The notes: a model not told the origin generated them from the letters alone. A stretch of 42,579 nt of DNA from JAAYBT01 sp964404395 (GCA_964404395.1 CAYOKA010000003.1:1-42579); one strand, 5' to 3'. Positions 8,330 to 16,938 are shown, numbered from the stretch's first letter. Made by a program: numbers and translations.

Positions 8330-9961
8330 ATGTCAAAAGAAATTAAATTTGGAGAAGAAGCCAGGCGTGCTTTAGAGAGCGGCGTTAATCAGCTGGCTGA
8401 CACTGTTAAGATTACATTGGGACCTAAAGGCAGGAACGTCGTGTTGGACAAGAAGTTTGGTTCACCCACTATAACTAATGACGGTGTTACCATTGCAAAG
8501 GAAATAGAGCTTGAAGACCAATTTGAAAACATGGGAGCACAGCTTGTAAAGGAAGTCGCGACCAAAACCAATGATGTCGCCGGTGACGGAACAACTACGG
8601 CAACACTGCTTGCTCAGGCGATTATTAGGGAAGGGCACAAGAATGTAGCAGCGGGCGCAAACCCGATGATCCTGAAAAAGGGTCTGGCGAAGGCTGTTAC
8701 TGCTGCAGTGGAAGGCATCCTGGAATATAGCCGAAATGTTAACGGCAAGGAAGACATCACAAGAGTTGCTGCCATTTCTGCAAATGATGAAGAGGTTGGC
8801 GCGCTGATTGCAGATGCTATGGAAAAGGTCTCAAATGACGGCGTTATTACTGTTGAAGAGGCTAAGACCATGGGTACTAACCTTGAGGTTGTTGAAGGAA
8901 TGCAGTTTGACAGGGGATATATTTCTGCTTACATGGTAACGGATACCGAGAAGATGGAAGCTGTTCTTGATGATCCATACATTCTTATCACAGATAAAAA
9001 GCTTACCAATATTCAGGATATTCTACCTCTTCTTGAGCAGATTGTACAGGCAGGTAAAAAGCTGCTTATCATTGCTGAGGACGTTGAGGGTGAAGCCTTG
9101 ACTACGTTGATAGTTAATAAGCTTCGCGGAACGTTTAACTGTGTTGCTGTAAAGGCTCCCGGTTTCGGTGACAGAAGAAAGGAAATGCTGAGAGATATTG
9201 CTATTCTGACTGGTGGACAGGTAATTTCAGATGAGCTTGGGCTGGATCTGAAGGAGACTGAGATTGCTCAGCTTGGTAAAGCCAGACAGGTAAAGATTCA
9301 GAAGGAAAATACTATTATTGTTGATGGCGCAGGCAGTCAAGACGATATCAAAAAGAGAATTGCAAATATAAAGGCTCAGATTGAAGAGACTACTTCGGAT
9401 TTTGATAAAGAGAAGCTTCAGGAAAGACTTGCTAAGCTGGCTGGCGGAGTAGCTGTCATTCAGGTCGGCGCCGCAAGTGAAACGGAAATGAAGGAAAGAA
9501 AGCTCCGAATAGAGGATGCATTAGCAGCGACCAAGGCGGCAGTAGAAGAGGGTATTGTGGCCGGCGGTGGTACAGCATATATCAATGCTATTCCAAGGGT
9601 TACTCAGTTGATACAGGGATTGCAGGGCGATGAAAAGACCGGTGCCCTGATTGTTCTGAAAGCTCTAGAGGAGCCTATCAGGCAGATTGCAATTAATGCA
9701 GGCCTTGAAGGTTCGGTTATTGTAGACAAGGTGAAGAGCAGTACAACCGGTGTTGGATTTGATGTCCTGAAGGAAGAATATTTGGATATGATTAGTGCCG
9801 GCATTGTTGATCCCACTAAGGTAGCAAGATCTGCTCTGCAAAATGCAGCTTCCGTAGCAGCAATGGTTCTGACTACTGAGAGCGTTGTCGCAGACAAGCC
9901 GGAGCCTGAACCAGCAATGCCAGCAGGTGGACCAGGTGGCGGAATGGGCGGGATGTACTAA
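8330..9961 (+). CDS. groEL: Chaperonin GroEL
   Basis: GroEL is the 60-kDa ATP-driven double-ring chaperonin of the cytoplasm. The 543-residue protein has the full set of family blocks: LGPKGRNVVLDKKFG near residue 30, the nucleotide-binding AGDGTTTATLLAQ around residues 86-98, APGFGDRRKEML, and the flexible Gly-Met C-terminal tail ending GGMGGMY. Length is normal and no key segment is missing. The start ATG 8330 follows AAGGAGG (8313-8319). A strong inverted repeat (10011-10041) lies 50 bp past the stop. Confidence 0.98.
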   Translation: MSKEIKFGEEARRALESGVNQLADTVKITLGPKGRNVVLDKKFGSPTITNDGVTIAKEIELEDQFENMGAQLVKEVATKTNDVAGDGTTTATLLAQAIIREGHKNVAAGANPMILKKGLAKAVTAAVEGILEYSRNVNGKEDITRVAAISANDEEVGALIADAMEKVSNDGVITVEEAKTMGTNLEVVEGMQFDRGYISAYMVTDTEKMEAVLDDPYILITDKKLTNIQDILPLLEQIVQAGKKLLIIAEDVEGEALTTLIVNKLRGTFNCVAVKAPGFGDRRKEMLRDIAILTGGQVISDELGLDLKETEIAQLGKARQVKIQKENTIIVDGAGSQDDIKKRIANIKAQIEETTSDFDKEKLQERLAKLAGGVAVIQVGAASETEMKERKLRIEDALAATKAAVEEGIVAGGGTAYINAIPRVTQLIQGLQGDEKTGALIVLKALEEPIRQIAINAGLEGSVIVDKVKSSTTGVGFDVLKEEYLDMISAGIVDPTKVARSALQNAASVAAMVLTTESVVADKPEPEPAMPAGGPGGGMGGMY

Positions 9962-10278
9962 GAGTAATTAAGTAAAGTAGATTTAGCTATATAAAGGACT
10001 TACATTTAAAACGGCATAGTTGCGGTAAGCGACTATGCCGTTCGCATTAGTATGGCGACCTAAGAGAATAGTTCAGGCCGCCGGCAATAAACAATGCCGG
10101 TGGTCCGGACTGCTAAGGGTTATATCTGAAAAAGAATGGGAAATCAACACCGCAGAAGGCAAATCCTTTTGCGGCGTTGCTGGTTACATATTTGGTCGCG
10201 GCGGTTTTGACAGTTATTGCATCACTGTTTTATAGACATTATTGGTAGTGCATAGTTGATTTTATGCTTGCAGCATTA
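9962..10278 (+). other. Gene-free stretch with three strong inverted repeats after groEL
   Basis: No convincing gene is seen here. Three hairpins can be drawn. The first pairs ACGGCATAGT (10011-10020) with ACTATGCCGT (10032-10041), 10 bp perfect. The second pairs CCGGCA (10081-10086) with TGCCGG (10095-10100). The third spans 10146-10178, pairing AAC-CCGCA-AAGG with CCTT-TGCGG-GTT. The first may act as the groESL terminator although no T-run follows. A 66-codon frame across the stretch looks like noise. Confidence 0.45.
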
Positions 10279-10307
10279 TTGTTTATCCCATACAAGTATG
10301 GTAAAAT
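10279..10307 (+). promoter_or_regulatory. Promoter with a palindrome in the spacer, before the two-helix membrane protein
   Basis: TTGTTT (10279-10284) and TAAAAT (10302-10307) are 17 bp apart. The spacer contains a perfect palindrome, CCATAC (10288-10293), AA, GTATGG (10296-10301), placed exactly between the two boxes. A regulator binding here would sit on the polymerase face, either as a repressor or as a MerR-like activator. The regulator is unknown. Confidence 0.5.
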
Positions 10308-10383
10308 CTATTTTACAGACTTTAGCGGTTTTTTGTATTGATAATAGACATTCCGAAGATTTAAATATTAGGAGGACTAAATA

Positions 10384-10914
10384 ATGGATAACTACATGGA
10401 AAAACTGGTGGCAAAAAAGAGAACTGCAGTTGATGCTTTAATTACGGCAGGGATTGTACTGTTAGCTATGGTGTTGATTGTGCTCATACTGTCGATACAG
10501 GTGATCCAGCAGCTGGGCATTGGCTTAATATTAGTAGTATTGATTATCTATCTGGGCTACAGATTTATTACTTCTAGAAATGTGGAATATGAATATATTG
10601 TTACTAATGGAGATTTGGATATCGATAAAATTATTTCCAGACGCAAGAGAAAGAGGATTTTCAGCGCAAACTGCAAGGAATTTGATATAGTTTCCCCTGT
10701 GAAGAGCAATAGCTTCAGTCAGTCCGTACAGGCAATAAAAAGCAGAATCGATGCATCAGGATCCATTGATTCACCGGATGCTTATTTTATCACACTAAAT
10801 TACAATGGCGAAAAGACAGTTGTAATATTTGAGCCTAGTGAAAGAATGCTGAAAAATTTCAAGTTTTATATCCCCAGAAAGGTGTTTTTGTCAGATGATC
10901 ATAAGGGGATATGA
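10384..10914 (+). CDS. Two-helix membrane protein, probably DUF6106 family
   Basis: A 176-residue protein of unknown function. Residues 1-16 are cytoplasm-like and basic. Two hydrophobic helices span about 17-38 and 43-60, and a soluble domain follows, beginning RNVEYEYIVTNGDLDIDKI with a basic patch RRKRKR near residue 87. I associate this layout and the segment VEYEYIVTNGDLDIDKI with a small clostridial family (DUF6106) of unknown role, but that is from memory. The start is ATG 10384 after AGGAGG. It is probably transcribed with the MgtC gene 40 bp downstream, from the promoter at 10279-10307. Confidence 0.75.
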   Translation: MDNYMEKLVAKKRTAVDALITAGIVLLAMVLIVLILSIQVIQQLGIGLILVVLIIYLGYRFITSRNVEYEYIVTNGDLDIDKIISRRKRKRIFSANCKEFDIVSPVKSNSFSQSVQAIKSRIDASGSIDSPDAYFITLNYNGEKTVVIFEPSERMLKNFKFYIPRKVFLSDDHKGI

Positions 10915-10954
10915 TGCTGGCATAGTTCAAATATAGTTTCGTTGAGGTGATATT

Positions 10955-11617
10955 ATGCCTTTTACAGTAGAAATTGGATTGCGGCTGTTGCTTTCTGTAG
11001 CACTTGGGGGATTGATTGGCTATGAGAGAGAGCATACAAAAAGACCGGCGGGGTTTAGAACCCACATTCTTGTGTGTGTGGGGGCGGCTCTTGTTATGGT
11101 GACATCCGAGTTTGTATTCAGCAAATATACCGGCTTGGCAAGCATCGATCCTACAAGGCTGGGGGCTCAGGTTATCAGTGGTATAGGATTTCTTGGTGCC
11201 GGTACAATTATCCGTGATGGAGTCACTGTACGTGGACTCACAACAGCAGCGAGCCTGTGGGCTGTTTCCTGCGTCGGTCTTGCTGTGGGAGCGGGCTTTT
11301 ATAGCGGAGCTGTCATAGCTACCATTTTTGTTTATTTGATACTTATCGGTCTCAAGGGGACAGAAAGCCGTTTTACGAGAAAAAACAGGCATAGGACATT
11401 TATCGTGGAATCAGATGGCGCTTCCGGCCTGGTAGGCGCGGTATGCGGTTTACTGGAGCAAAATAAAATTGATTTGAAAAATGTGCAGTTATATAAAAGC
11501 CAGGAAGGCGGGCAGAGGATTAAGTTGCTGGTGAAAATGCCGGGAAGTACAGTCGATATGCAAATACTCAGCGATATTCAAGCGTTGGATGGAGTGCAGA
11601 AGATTTACGAGGAGTAA
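10955..11617 (+). CDS. MgtC/SapB family membrane protein
   Basis: MgtC-type proteins are inner-membrane proteins linked to Mg2+ limitation and to inhibition of F-type ATP synthase in some pathogens; many homologues in free-living bacteria have no assigned role. The 220-residue protein has about four membrane segments in the first 135 residues and the family signatures GYEREHTKRPAGFRTH (22-37), GIGFLGAGTII (76-86) and VRGLTTAASLW (92-102). The C-terminal part, residues 145-220, is soluble and ACT-like in pattern. The start is ATG 10955 after GAGGTGA. No yybP-ykoY or Mg-sensor leader is recognised. A hairpin terminator follows, then a Ca2+-type ATPase. Confidence 0.9.
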   Translation: MPFTVEIGLRLLLSVALGGLIGYEREHTKRPAGFRTHILVCVGAALVMVTSEFVFSKYTGLASIDPTRLGAQVISGIGFLGAGTIIRDGVTVRGLTTAASLWAVSCVGLAVGAGFYSGAVIATIFVYLILIGLKGTESRFTRKNRHRTFIVESDGASGLVGAVCGLLEQNKIDLKNVQLYKSQEGGQRIKLLVKMPGSTVDMQILSDIQALDGVQKIYEE

Positions 11618-11660
11618 AGGGTGGTACTTCGATATATAAAGCAAATAAACAATAGGATGG

Positions 11661-11688
11661 GCGGTATGGTCTAAACCATGCCGCTTTT
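11661..11688 (+). terminator. Rho-independent terminator after the MgtC gene
   Basis: GCGGTATGGT (11661-11670) pairs with ACCATGCCGC (11675-11684) with one wobble and a 4-nt loop, followed by TTTT. It separates the MgtC gene from the P-type ATPase. Confidence 0.7.
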
Positions 11689-11731
11689 GAATAAAAATAG
11701 GGCATAGACCTACGATAAAGGGGTGTCCTAT

Positions 11732-14404
11732 TTGAGAAGACAGATTACTTCGGCAGAAGAGGTGCATAACAGCCTGCATAGTGGGGCCCACAGTGGCCTT
11801 AGTGAGAAGGAAGCAAAAAAGAAACTACTTGAACATGGCCCAAACCTCTTGGCTGAAAAAAGGAAAATATCTCCTGTAAAGCTGCTGTTAAACCAGTTTA
11901 CTGATATTATGGTCATAATACTGATGGTTGCAACGGCAATTTCTGCGTTTATGGGTGAAATGACAGAAGCGATTACAATTATTGCGATTGTAGTGCTTAA
12001 CGCCATTCTGGGTTTTGTTCAGGAATTTCGGACGGAAAAAACGATGGAAGCGCTTAAAAGACTGACTGCTCCTGCCGCTAAGGTTATGCGCAGTGGTAGG
12101 CAGGTTAGCATCCCTGCGAAACAGATCGTTCCGGGAGATGTGATTGTACTTGAGGCAGGAGATCGTATAGCAGCTGACGGGGTTGTGCTGGAAAGCACGA
12201 ATATTCAGGTGGATGAGTCTCTTCTTACGGGCGAGTCGGTGCCTGTTGAGAAGTATATAGCATCTGAAAGAATTGAGCAGGGTCACGAGGATAATAAAAA
12301 TAAGGTCTTTATGGGAACCAGTGTAACAAGAGGCAGGGCAAGAGCGCTGGTAACAGCAACGGGAATGAACACCGAAATGGGCAGCATTGCAGGAATGATA
12401 CAAGATATCCAGGAAGAACAGACTCCCCTCCAGAAGAGGCTGTCAAAGCTTGGGAAGATCATTGCAGCAGGATGCTTGATTATATGTGCAATTGTGGCTG
12501 CTGCAGGGATTCTGAGGGGCGAGGAGGTATTTTCAATGCTGCTTTCGGGAATAAGCCTTGCCGTAGCAGCAGTACCTGAGGGACTTCCTGCGCTCGTCAC
12601 AATCTCGTTGGCACTTGGTGTTCAACGTATGCTCAAAAGAAATGTACTTATAAGGAGGCTTCCTGCTGTTGAAACGTTGGGATGTGCAAGTGTAGTTTGC
12701 TCCGACAAGACAGGGACGCTGACACAGAATAAAATGACAGTTAGGAGGATATTTTCCGGGAACAGGTTTGTAGAACTGAAGGATAACGACAGATCCGGTC
12801 ATTTCTTTTTTTCGGGAGGCAGGTCAATTAAACCGCTCAAAGACAGTGTGCTGAGGCTTACACTGGAAATTGCGTCAGTATGCAATAATGCCGGTCTTAT
12901 AAGTGAAAAGCTCAAGCGCAATGAGCAAAAATGGAATTATACCGGGGATCCAACGGAGGGCGCACTGATGGCAGCCTCGGCAAGAGCCGGTCTGACTCCT
13001 GATGTGCTTGCGTCCATGTATTATAGAATAGATGAAATCCCCTTTGACTCAGATAGAAAATGCATGTCTGTAGTGTGCAGCAACAAAAAAAACGCAACCT
13101 TTGTATTTACAAAGGGCGCACCTGATATGCTTTTAAACAAATGTACTGCCGTTTATCAATCAAAGGGCATCACGGTTCTTTCACGGGAATTGAGGACAAA
13201 GATAATAAAAACTAATGATGCAATGGCGCAGCAAGCTTTGAGAGTGATTGCCGTTGCGTATAAGGAGCTTGATTCACTTGCCTATGATAGGGATGGACTG
13301 GAGTCGGGGCTAATATTTGTCGGCCTTATGGGGATGCTTGATCCGCCGCGGCCGGAGACGGCGGAGGCCGTTCTCAGGTGCAGATTGGCGGGCATTAGAC
13401 CTGTAATGATTACGGGGGATCATAGGCTGACGGCAGTTGCTATTGCAAAGGAGCTGGATATATACACAGAAGGGGACAAGGTGCTTACAGGTATCCAGTT
13501 GGATCAAATGGATGAAAAAGGTCTCGAAGAGATAGCACCGGATGTGAGCGTATATGCCAGAGTGTCACCAAAGCACAAGCTGATGATTGTAAAAGCTTTA
13601 AAGCGAGCAGGCAACATTGTTGCCATGACAGGTGATGGTGTTAATGATGCTCCGGCGGTCAAGGAAGCCGATATTGGAATCGCAATGGGACGGTCGGGTA
13701 CCGATGTGACAAGAGAAGCCTCATCAATGGTGCTTCTAGATGACAATTTTGCTACCATTATTGCTGCAATTGAGGAAGGAAGAGTCATCTACAATAATAT
13801 CCGTAAGTTTATCCGATATATGCTGGCATGTAATCTGGGAGAGGTATTGACAATGTTCCTTGGCATGCTTGCAGGGCTTCCGGTCCCGCTACTTCCCATA
13901 CAGATCCTCTGGATTAATCTGGTGACAGATGGCTTGCCTGCCGTGGCACTGGGCTTTGATCCTCCCGAAAAGGATGTAATGAAAAGACCGCCGAGGAAAC
14001 CCGACGAAAACATTTTTTCTCAAGGGCTTGCCGGAACAATCCTGTTTCGTGGTATTCTTATCGGCATTACAACACTGGCCGTATACGTAAGCATACTCTA
14101 TTTCACTGCCGATATCAGCGCAGCCAGAACAAGTGCATTTGTAACTTTGGTGCTAACACAGCTGATTCATGTATTTGAGTGTAAATCTGAGAGGAGAAGT
14201 ATTTTCAGGATTCCTCTCCTAAACAATATCTATCTTGTGTTGGCAGTGATTTGTTCGCTGCTAATGACCCTGGGAGTAGTATACATTCCTGCTCTGCAGA
14301 ATATTTTCAGAACCGTCCCGCTTGGCGTGAACGAATGGCTCATCACAGCAGGCCTGTCATGTCTCGGCCCAGTTTTAGCCAGCTTTAAAGGAACAAAAAA
14401 CTAA
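11732..14404 (+). CDS. P-type Ca2+-transporting ATPase (P2A-like)
   Basis: This is a cation pump of the SERCA/PMR1-like class, likely exporting Ca2+ (or Mn2+). The 890-residue protein shows a cation-ATPase N-terminal domain (residues 1-70), the actuator motif LLTGESVPVEK near residue 163, PEGLP in M4 near 283, the phosphorylation site SDKTGTLTQNKMT (aspartate near 325), and the hinge MTGDGVNDAPAVKEADIGIAMG near 632. A C-terminal bundle of membrane helices follows, with NLVTDGLPAVALGFDP in M6. A GTG at 11723 is in frame, but the ribosome site AAAGGGGTG (11717-11725) overlaps it and fits TTG 11732. The gene stands alone. Beyond it the AT-rich accessory island begins. Confidence 0.93.
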   Translation: MRRQITSAEEVHNSLHSGAHSGLSEKEAKKKLLEHGPNLLAEKRKISPVKLLLNQFTDIMVIILMVATAISAFMGEMTEAITIIAIVVLNAILGFVQEFRTEKTMEALKRLTAPAAKVMRSGRQVSIPAKQIVPGDVIVLEAGDRIAADGVVLESTNIQVDESLLTGESVPVEKYIASERIEQGHEDNKNKVFMGTSVTRGRARALVTATGMNTEMGSIAGMIQDIQEEQTPLQKRLSKLGKIIAAGCLIICAIVAAAGILRGEEVFSMLLSGISLAVAAVPEGLPALVTISLALGVQRMLKRNVLIRRLPAVETLGCASVVCSDKTGTLTQNKMTVRRIFSGNRFVELKDNDRSGHFFFSGGRSIKPLKDSVLRLTLEIASVCNNAGLISEKLKRNEQKWNYTGDPTEGALMAASARAGLTPDVLASMYYRIDEIPFDSDRKCMSVVCSNKKNATFVFTKGAPDMLLNKCTAVYQSKGITVLSRELRTKIIKTNDAMAQQALRVIAVAYKELDSLAYDRDGLESGLIFVGLMGMLDPPRPETAEAVLRCRLAGIRPVMITGDHRLTAVAIAKELDIYTEGDKVLTGIQLDQMDEKGLEEIAPDVSVYARVSPKHKLMIVKALKRAGNIVAMTGDGVNDAPAVKEADIGIAMGRSGTDVTREASSMVLLDDNFATIIAAIEEGRVIYNNIRKFIRYMLACNLGEVLTMFLGMLAGLPVPLLPIQILWINLVTDGLPAVALGFDPPEKDVMKRPPRKPDENIFSQGLAGTILFRGILIGITTLAVYVSILYFTADISAARTSAFVTLVLTQLIHVFECKSERRSIFRIPLLNNIYLVLAVICSLLMTLGVVYIPALQNIFRTVPLGVNEWLITAGLSCLGPVLASFKGTKN

Positions 14405-14584
14405 AGGCACTTAGCCGCCACGAATAGTAACTTTTGTAATATTGAGTTATTGTTTGAATATTATGCTGGTATGCGGCAATAATACTTATAAATAGAATGA
14501 TTTTGGAGAAATATTCTCAAAAACGTTTACAAAATTAATGAAGGTGGTATAATGATAGTGGATAATGACTTAGTGGGGTGTACC

Positions 14585-15814
14585 ATGTTATTACAGTTTA
14601 GATTTAAAAATTATAAATCCTTTGCCGATGAAGCAGTACTGGATTTAACTGCTACAAGTATTAGAGAGCATGTTAATAGCTTAATTGAAAAAAACGGAAA
14701 TAAAGTGTTGCCTGTTGCTGCAATTTTTGGTGCAAATGCAAGCGGAAAATCCAACATTTTTTCTGCTTTTTATAGTATGGCAAAAGATGTGCTGTCATCA
14801 TATAAAAAAGATGAAAGTCATTTTATGATTACACCCTATATATTTAGCAAAACCACTGAAAAGGAACCTACTGAATATGAGGTTAGCATTAATATTGATG
14901 ATAAAGAGTATAGATACGGTTTTGTAAGAAATCAATCACAAGTATTTGATGAATGGCTATATACAAAGAAATTTTCTAAAGGTACAAAATCAAAGGAAAA
15001 AATGATTTTTTACAGAAGTAAAAAAGTTACGGTTGGTAAATTAAATCAAGCCGAGAAAAGAGAGTTGGATTATCTTGGTAGCATGATAGATGATAATGAG
15101 TTATTAATGACTGCTATCGGTCGTAGAGAAAAAAGCGAATACAGAAATGTTTACGAATGGTTTTTATTAACATGCTTGAAACAGGATTTTTCTGATGATT
15201 CTGATGAAAAGTTGAGCACAAAATTAATAGCAGAATTTCTATATAAAAGGGAGAAAAATAAAAAGGATGTTGAGGAATTTCTCCGTAAATTTGATAGTTC
15301 AATCATCCGCTTGGAAATTTTACCCGAGAAGGATGCAGACTTAAATGAAAAATATGTTGTGTATAGCTATCATTACGATGATAATGGAACTGAAATTGAA
15401 TTACCTTTCGAGAGTGAATCCAGTGGAACGAAAAAATTGTTTGCATTAGCGGCACTGTTGTTTATTTCTCTTTATAATGGTTTGGTGCTTTGGGTTGATG
15501 AGTTAGATGGAAAATTGCACCCTTTAATTCTTCGCTATATCATAGCATTATACAGCGATAGGCAGGTAAATACGGGCAACGGGCAATTAATTTTTTCCTC
15601 ACACAATTTGGTTTGTCTGAATTCTTCGGACTTACGCCGGGATGAAATCTGGTTTGTTGAAAAAGTTAATCAAGTTTCAACCTTGTATTCTTTGTATGAT
15701 TTTAAGGAAGATGAAGTATCAATTAGATCCGATTTAAGTTTCGGTAAGCATTATTTATCAGGACGATTCGGAGCCATACCATTTCAGGATGAGGAAGATG
15801 CCAATGGGGGATGA
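14585..15814 (+). CDS. RloA-like AAA15/SMC-type ATPase (defence-type)
   Basis: The 409-residue ATPase belongs to the AAA15/OLD-like ABC-ATPase group. It opens MLLQFRFKNYKSFADEA. Walker A is GANASGKSN (residues 49-57). An ABC-signature-like ESESSGTKK lies near 276-284, Walker B LVLWVDELD near 300, and a switch histidine is in SSHNLVCLN. Such ATPases act as sensor partners of Toprim-like effectors in abortive-infection systems (PARIS AriA/AriB, AbiL, RloA/RloB). The next gene is a RloB and overlaps by 11 nt, so the two are translationally coupled. An upstream ATG at 14552 has a better ribosome site (AAGGTGG) and would add 11 residues, but the family usually starts at MLL. The DNA is clearly more AT-rich than its neighbours. 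A 13-bp palindrome (14506-14518, GAGAA-ATA-TTCTC) lies upstream. Confidence 0.85.
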   Translation: MLLQFRFKNYKSFADEAVLDLTATSIREHVNSLIEKNGNKVLPVAAIFGANASGKSNIFSAFYSMAKDVLSSYKKDESHFMITPYIFSKTTEKEPTEYEVSINIDDKEYRYGFVRNQSQVFDEWLYTKKFSKGTKSKEKMIFYRSKKVTVGKLNQAEKRELDYLGSMIDDNELLMTAIGRREKSEYRNVYEWFLLTCLKQDFSDDSDEKLSTKLIAEFLYKREKNKKDVEEFLRKFDSSIIRLEILPEKDADLNEKYVVYSYHYDDNGTEIELPFESESSGTKKLFALAALLFISLYNGLVLWVDELDGKLHPLILRYIIALYSDRQVNTGNGQLIFSSHNLVCLNSSDLRRDEIWFVEKVNQVSTLYSLYDFKEDEVSIRSDLSFGKHYLSGRFGAIPFQDEEDANGG

Positions 15815-16475
15815 TTTATTTAAAAAGAGAGGTAAGGAGCGGCGAAAAAGAGAATCTAAGGAACTGAGAACAAGATCTGAAGCATGGCTTATTGTATGCG
15901 AGGGTAAAGAGACTGAGCCAAATTACTTTAAGAGTTTGTTTAACTATGTTAACTTAAAATCTGATAGAAAAATAAATTATGTCATTAAAGGCGAGGGAAG
16001 AAACACCGAGTCACTGGTATCTTCAGTTGATGACTATTTTTCTTTTGTTGATGATTTAAAACAGAAAAAGAAAATTCCATATGGTAAGGTTTTTGTCGTT
16101 TTTGATATGGATTCCTTTGGAAAGGGACAATTCAATAATGCAATATTCACAGCATCGCGCAGTGGTTATATTCCAATTTGGTCTAACGAATGTTTTGAGC
16201 TATGGTTTTTGCTACATTTCAATTTATTGGAAAGTAACATAACAAGAGAAGAATATTTTTCAAAGCTTAGTGAAATATTTGGGACTAAGTATAAAAAGTC
16301 AGATGACCATTTTGCATTGTTGAATACTGAGGTAAACCTTAAAAATGCAATGCGAAATGCAAAGCAATTATATTGCAAAACAGAGAATATTAAGTCATGT
16401 GCTAATAGAGCCCCTTCTACTACCGTGTTTCAAATGGTAGAAGAAATTGAAGATTATATTGGAAGGAGACTTTGA
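15804..16475 (+). CDS. RloB-family protein, Toprim-like effector of a RloAB system
   Basis: A 223-residue RloB-domain protein. It begins with a very basic segment (residues 7-25). The Toprim-like motifs are LIVCEGKETEPNYF (29-42, acidic residue E33), KVFVVFDMDSFG (95-106, D101/D103) and SNECFELWFLLHF (127-139). RloB proteins were first seen as ORFs linked to type I restriction loci, and they resemble the Toprim effectors of PARIS and AbiL. The catalytic activity of RloB itself is not well established. The ATG at 15804 is chosen over 15789 and 15798 because GAGGAAG (15791-15797) is spaced for it. No restriction-modification genes are nearby, so the pair is stand-alone. Codon use is AT-rich like rloA. 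Confidence 0.85.
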   Translation: MGDDLFKKRGKERRKRESKELRTRSEAWLIVCEGKETEPNYFKSLFNYVNLKSDRKINYVIKGEGRNTESLVSSVDDYFSFVDDLKQKKKIPYGKVFVVFDMDSFGKGQFNNAIFTASRSGYIPIWSNECFELWFLLHFNLLESNITREEYFSKLSEIFGTKYKKSDDHFALLNTEVNLKNAMRNAKQLYCKTENIKSCANRAPSTTVFQMVEEIEDYIGRRL

Positions 16476-16502
16476 TAAATATTCTTTTAAAGGTGGCAAG
16501 CT

Positions 16503-16732
16503 GGGTGGACATGGCTGCAAATAGATGCATCATGTGGAGAAATAGCTGCAGGCTGTCTGTACTGTTGAAACTCGAATGCGGTATTAGGATCCACATCCTG
16601 CGGCACGATGCCGCAGGCGCTGGACTTAAGCCACGGACGGCGGTTGTCCTGCGCCCGCAATAGAGTGAGACAGGACACTACCAGCCTGCCTATGACGTAA
16701 CCCGATGCATAACTTTGCAGCCATACTCACCC
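16503..16732. ncRNA. Unidentified structured element of about 230 bp, candidate non-coding RNA
   Basis: A GC-rich block inside AT-rich DNA, starting 27 bp after rloB. Its ends pair: 16503-16531 with 16704-16732 as 5 bp, a 3x3 internal loop, 11 bp (ATGGCTGCAAA), a 3x3 loop and 7 bp. Inside are GCAGGCTG (16548-16555) with CAGCCTGC (16682-16689), a perfect 9-bp hairpin CCTGCGGCA (16597-16605) with TGCCGCAGG (16609-16617), and TGTCCTG (16645-16651) with CAGGACA (16671-16677). ATGTGGA (16532-16538) with TCCACAT (16590-16596) would form a pseudoknot. Symmetric internal loops and nested helices suggest RNA; a MITE with imperfect terminal repeats is the alternative. The strand is unknown. An intrinsic terminator follows at 16755-16777. 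Confidence 0.5.
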
Positions 16733-16754
16733 ATGCCCCTCACTTGAACAGGAA

Positions 16755-16777
16755 AAAAGATTGCTACGCAATCTTTT
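16755..16777. terminator. Intrinsic terminator closing the rloAB/structured-element unit
   Basis: AAAAGATTGC (16755-16764) pairs perfectly with GCAATCTTTT (16768-16777) around a 3-nt loop. The A-run and T-run make it usable from either strand. Confidence 0.8.
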
Positions 16778-16938
16778 CACCTTTTGTCTAAAGCATGACT
16801 AACTCATTTTCATTTTTATCTAACTTCTTTGCGCAAAATTTAGTACAGAATATCAGCGAATTACCAAATCTCTAAAAAACAAAAAATAATGTGTTGGTTT
16901 CCATGCTTCATTTTTGCCGTGGGCTTTTCAAATAGTGC
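16778..16938. other. AT-rich intergenic DNA without recognised content
   Basis: This is part of the 647-bp gene-free interval between rloB and the ABC transporter. It is AT-rich. I see no gene, repeat or hairpin worth naming in it. It may mark the right border of the accessory island. Confidence 0.4.

Noticed and set aside
10035..10235. 66-codon + strand frame after groEL
   Set aside because: It runs through three hairpins, has no ribosome site and its protein has no family-like features.
16472..16663. 63-codon + strand frame (and an opposite-strand one) across the structured element behind rloB
   Set aside because: It starts at a TTG within the rloB stop region behind a purine-rich stretch, but follows the paired segments of the element; codon pattern is incidental to the RNA-like structure.
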